Below the pieces are notes generated by a model. That model ran no database searches. It saw only the letters and a list, made by a program, of their open reading frames with translations, and was not told where the DNA came from. Made by a program: the position numbers and the translations under genes. Below, one piece after another: positions 28,678 through 29,882 of a stretch of DNA of 29,882 nt. The stretch is from contig GG745339.1 of assembly GCA_000151295.1 (NCBI GenBank), forward strand, positions 908,017 through 937,898, in the 5' to 3' direction. Every line of letters begins with the position of its first letter. Position 1 is the stretch's first letter. The stretch is from Allomyces macrogynus ATCC 38327 (lineage: Eukaryota; Blastocladiomycota; Blastocladiomycetes; Blastocladiales; Blastocladiaceae).

Positions 28678-29882
28678 CTACCGCTCCGTGACCGCCGGAT
28701 GCATCGCCGACCGACGCGACGTGGCCAGCGCGGCCGCCAGCGCCGAATACACGGGCGGCCGTGCCTCATTCGGCACCTGTGCACCCAACGCCCGTGCTCC
28801 CGGCGCACTCCACACGCGCACGGGCCCGTCATCCACTTCCTCGCCACCCACCGTCGTCGGCATAGGCACACTCACATCCCACACGAGCAACCGCTCATCG
28901 GTGGTCGCGACCGCACACACCCCACCGTCGCGCGACGTGACCGCATCAAACACCCGCCCAATTTCATCCACGTCGTCTGGCAACCGCGGGCACCGGATCA
29001 TGCCCGGTACTTCCCGCCCATGGACGTCCCAAAACGAAATCCTCGGGTCGTGCCCATGCACGGTGAGGATCTCGGCACAGTTCGAATTCGCAGCGGTCCA
29101 TGCGGGCATGCACGATCTGCGAGTCCGTCTGGAACCGCACGAGCGGGGCGTCGCCCGCGGTGGCCGTATCAAACACGCGCACGTTGCGGTCGGCCGCGCC
29201 GGCGCCCGTCAAGAGCAGTGCCGAATTCGCGGGACACCACCCGAGCGCCTTGACGGCGGCCGCGTGCGCGTACGTCGTCCTTGCCGAGCGCATGCCCGAC
29301 CGGACGTCCCAGATCCGGACCGCATTATCGTTCCCGCCCGTCGCGAGGAGCGGCACGTCCCCGACCCCACCGGGCGGTGCCGGCTGCAATCCGCAAACGG
29401 TGCCATCATGCGCGTCGTCCCTTGCAACAACGGGGTTCGCCGACCGGTCGCGTAAATCATGCACGGCGACGCGCCCGTGCCCCGCGGCGGTCGCGATTCC
29501 CGCACCCGCGGTCCACGCGACAGCGCCAACGCGGAACAGGTCCCCGACGTTCCCGGTCTCGTCGGGAATCCGGCGGCGTCCCTCGCCCTGGTCGAGAACG
29601 CGCACGGCCCTGCAGGGTGGTCGCGTCGAGGAATGACCACGTGACCTGTGGACCGTTCCGAGGCGCCCAAGTTCCCGCCCGTCGGGGGGCCCCCGGGACG
29701 GCAATCGCGCGAGCGTCGCGCGCGCCCATGGGTTGTGCGGGGGACGCGGCGAACGGGATCTTGTATTGCGCTTTCAGGTCGTCGTACGGATCGTGTTCGG
29801 CGTCGAGGTGCGTGACCGTCAGCGACCGGTACCAGCGCGTACGCGAGCCAATGTCTCGGCGAAAAGTCGAGCACGGACGAAT
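28678..29882 (-). CDS. Cdc20/Fizzy-type WD40 protein, partial and frame-broken
   Basis: WD40 protein most like Cdc20/Cdh1 activators of the anaphase-promoting complex, which present substrates for ubiquitylation. Diagnostic run: VGAVAWTAGAGIATAAGHGR, then HDLRD, HDGTVCGLQ, LLATGGNDNAVRIWDVRSG, then HAAAVKALGWCPANSALLLT, GAADRNVRVFDTATAG and RFQTDSQIVHAR. The frame then breaks near 29101: the next frame continues as WTAANSNCAEILTVHGHDPR, ISFWDVHGREV, and a last repeat ATTDERLLVWDVSVP. One extra base explains the break. A second break is likely near 29600-29625, where another frame (TWSFLDATTLQG) joins RVLDQGEG. The N-terminus, with any C-box or KEN-binding context, lies beyond the right edge. 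The C-terminus ends VTER, without the Ile-Arg tail that docks activators to the complex. Either a pseudogene or sequence errors at a contig end. Confidence 0.8.

Noticed and set aside
1..29882. CRISPR arrays, prokaryotic operons, tRNA genes or complete transposons
   Set aside because: No regularly spaced repeats with unique spacers, no transposase or reverse transcriptase domain and no clear tRNA boxes. Genes have spliceosomal introns and are monocistronic.

Overview
The window is nuclear DNA of a eukaryote with a GC-rich genome, most likely a zoosporic (flagellated) early-diverging fungus. Blastocladiomycota is my best guess, but this is inference. Evidence: short GT-AG introns of about 54-125 bp; strong G/C bias at third codon positions; fungal-style versions of housekeeping genes (SPT3, NPC1/Ncr1, Trm10, ABCG half-transporter); and genes normally kept only in lineages with cilia (an RJL-type small GTPase, a SPATA4/CH-like protein, a giant ASH/hydin-type repeat protein). 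No tRNA, rRNA, CRISPR array or complete transposon was seen.

Layout from left to right. 88-3006 (-) is an NPC1-family sterol transporter, cut by the left edge, with a broken frame near that edge. 4057-13227 (+) is a giant protein of about 3,023 aa built of ASH/hydin-like beta domains, divergent from NPC1 and sharing a roughly 1 kb upstream region. 13502-14619 (-) is an RJL (DNAJC27-like, J-domain-less) GTPase. 14907-16477 (+) is SPT3 of SAGA. 16667-18089 (+) is ASCC1 (KH plus 2H phosphoesterase). 18575-19651 (-) is an NmrA-like Rossmann protein. 20043-20758 (+) is an unrecognised candidate gene. 21887-22771 (-) is a SPATA4-type CH-like protein. 23421-26362 (+) is an ABCG half-transporter with seven exons. 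26599-27846 (-) is TRMT10/Trm10. 27989 onward (+) is a small unknown gene head-to-head with TRMT10. 28678-29882 (-) is a Cdc20/Fizzy-type WD40 protein, cut by the right edge and frame-broken.

The genes do not form a single pathway. They are independent eukaryotic loci, alternating in strand and often divergently or convergently paired. The loosest common theme is the flagellar apparatus (giant ASH protein, RJL GTPase, SPATA4-like protein).

The most notable non-gene signals are: (1) a 325 bp near-perfect inverted repeat (2 mismatches by eye, no indels) formed by the ASCC1 3' end and a second copy 3 kb away, enclosing the NmrA-like gene; (2) three tandem 19 bp units in the 3' flank of the ABCG gene, each containing a perfect Pumilio-type UGUAAAUA element; (3) a 99 bp, AT-rich, stop-free, frame-preserving intron in the giant gene that would add a membrane-like segment if retained; (4) a six-track G-quadruplex motif just upstream of the NmrA-like start. 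Frame breaks cluster at both ends of the window, which may reflect low-quality contig ends rather than pseudogenes.
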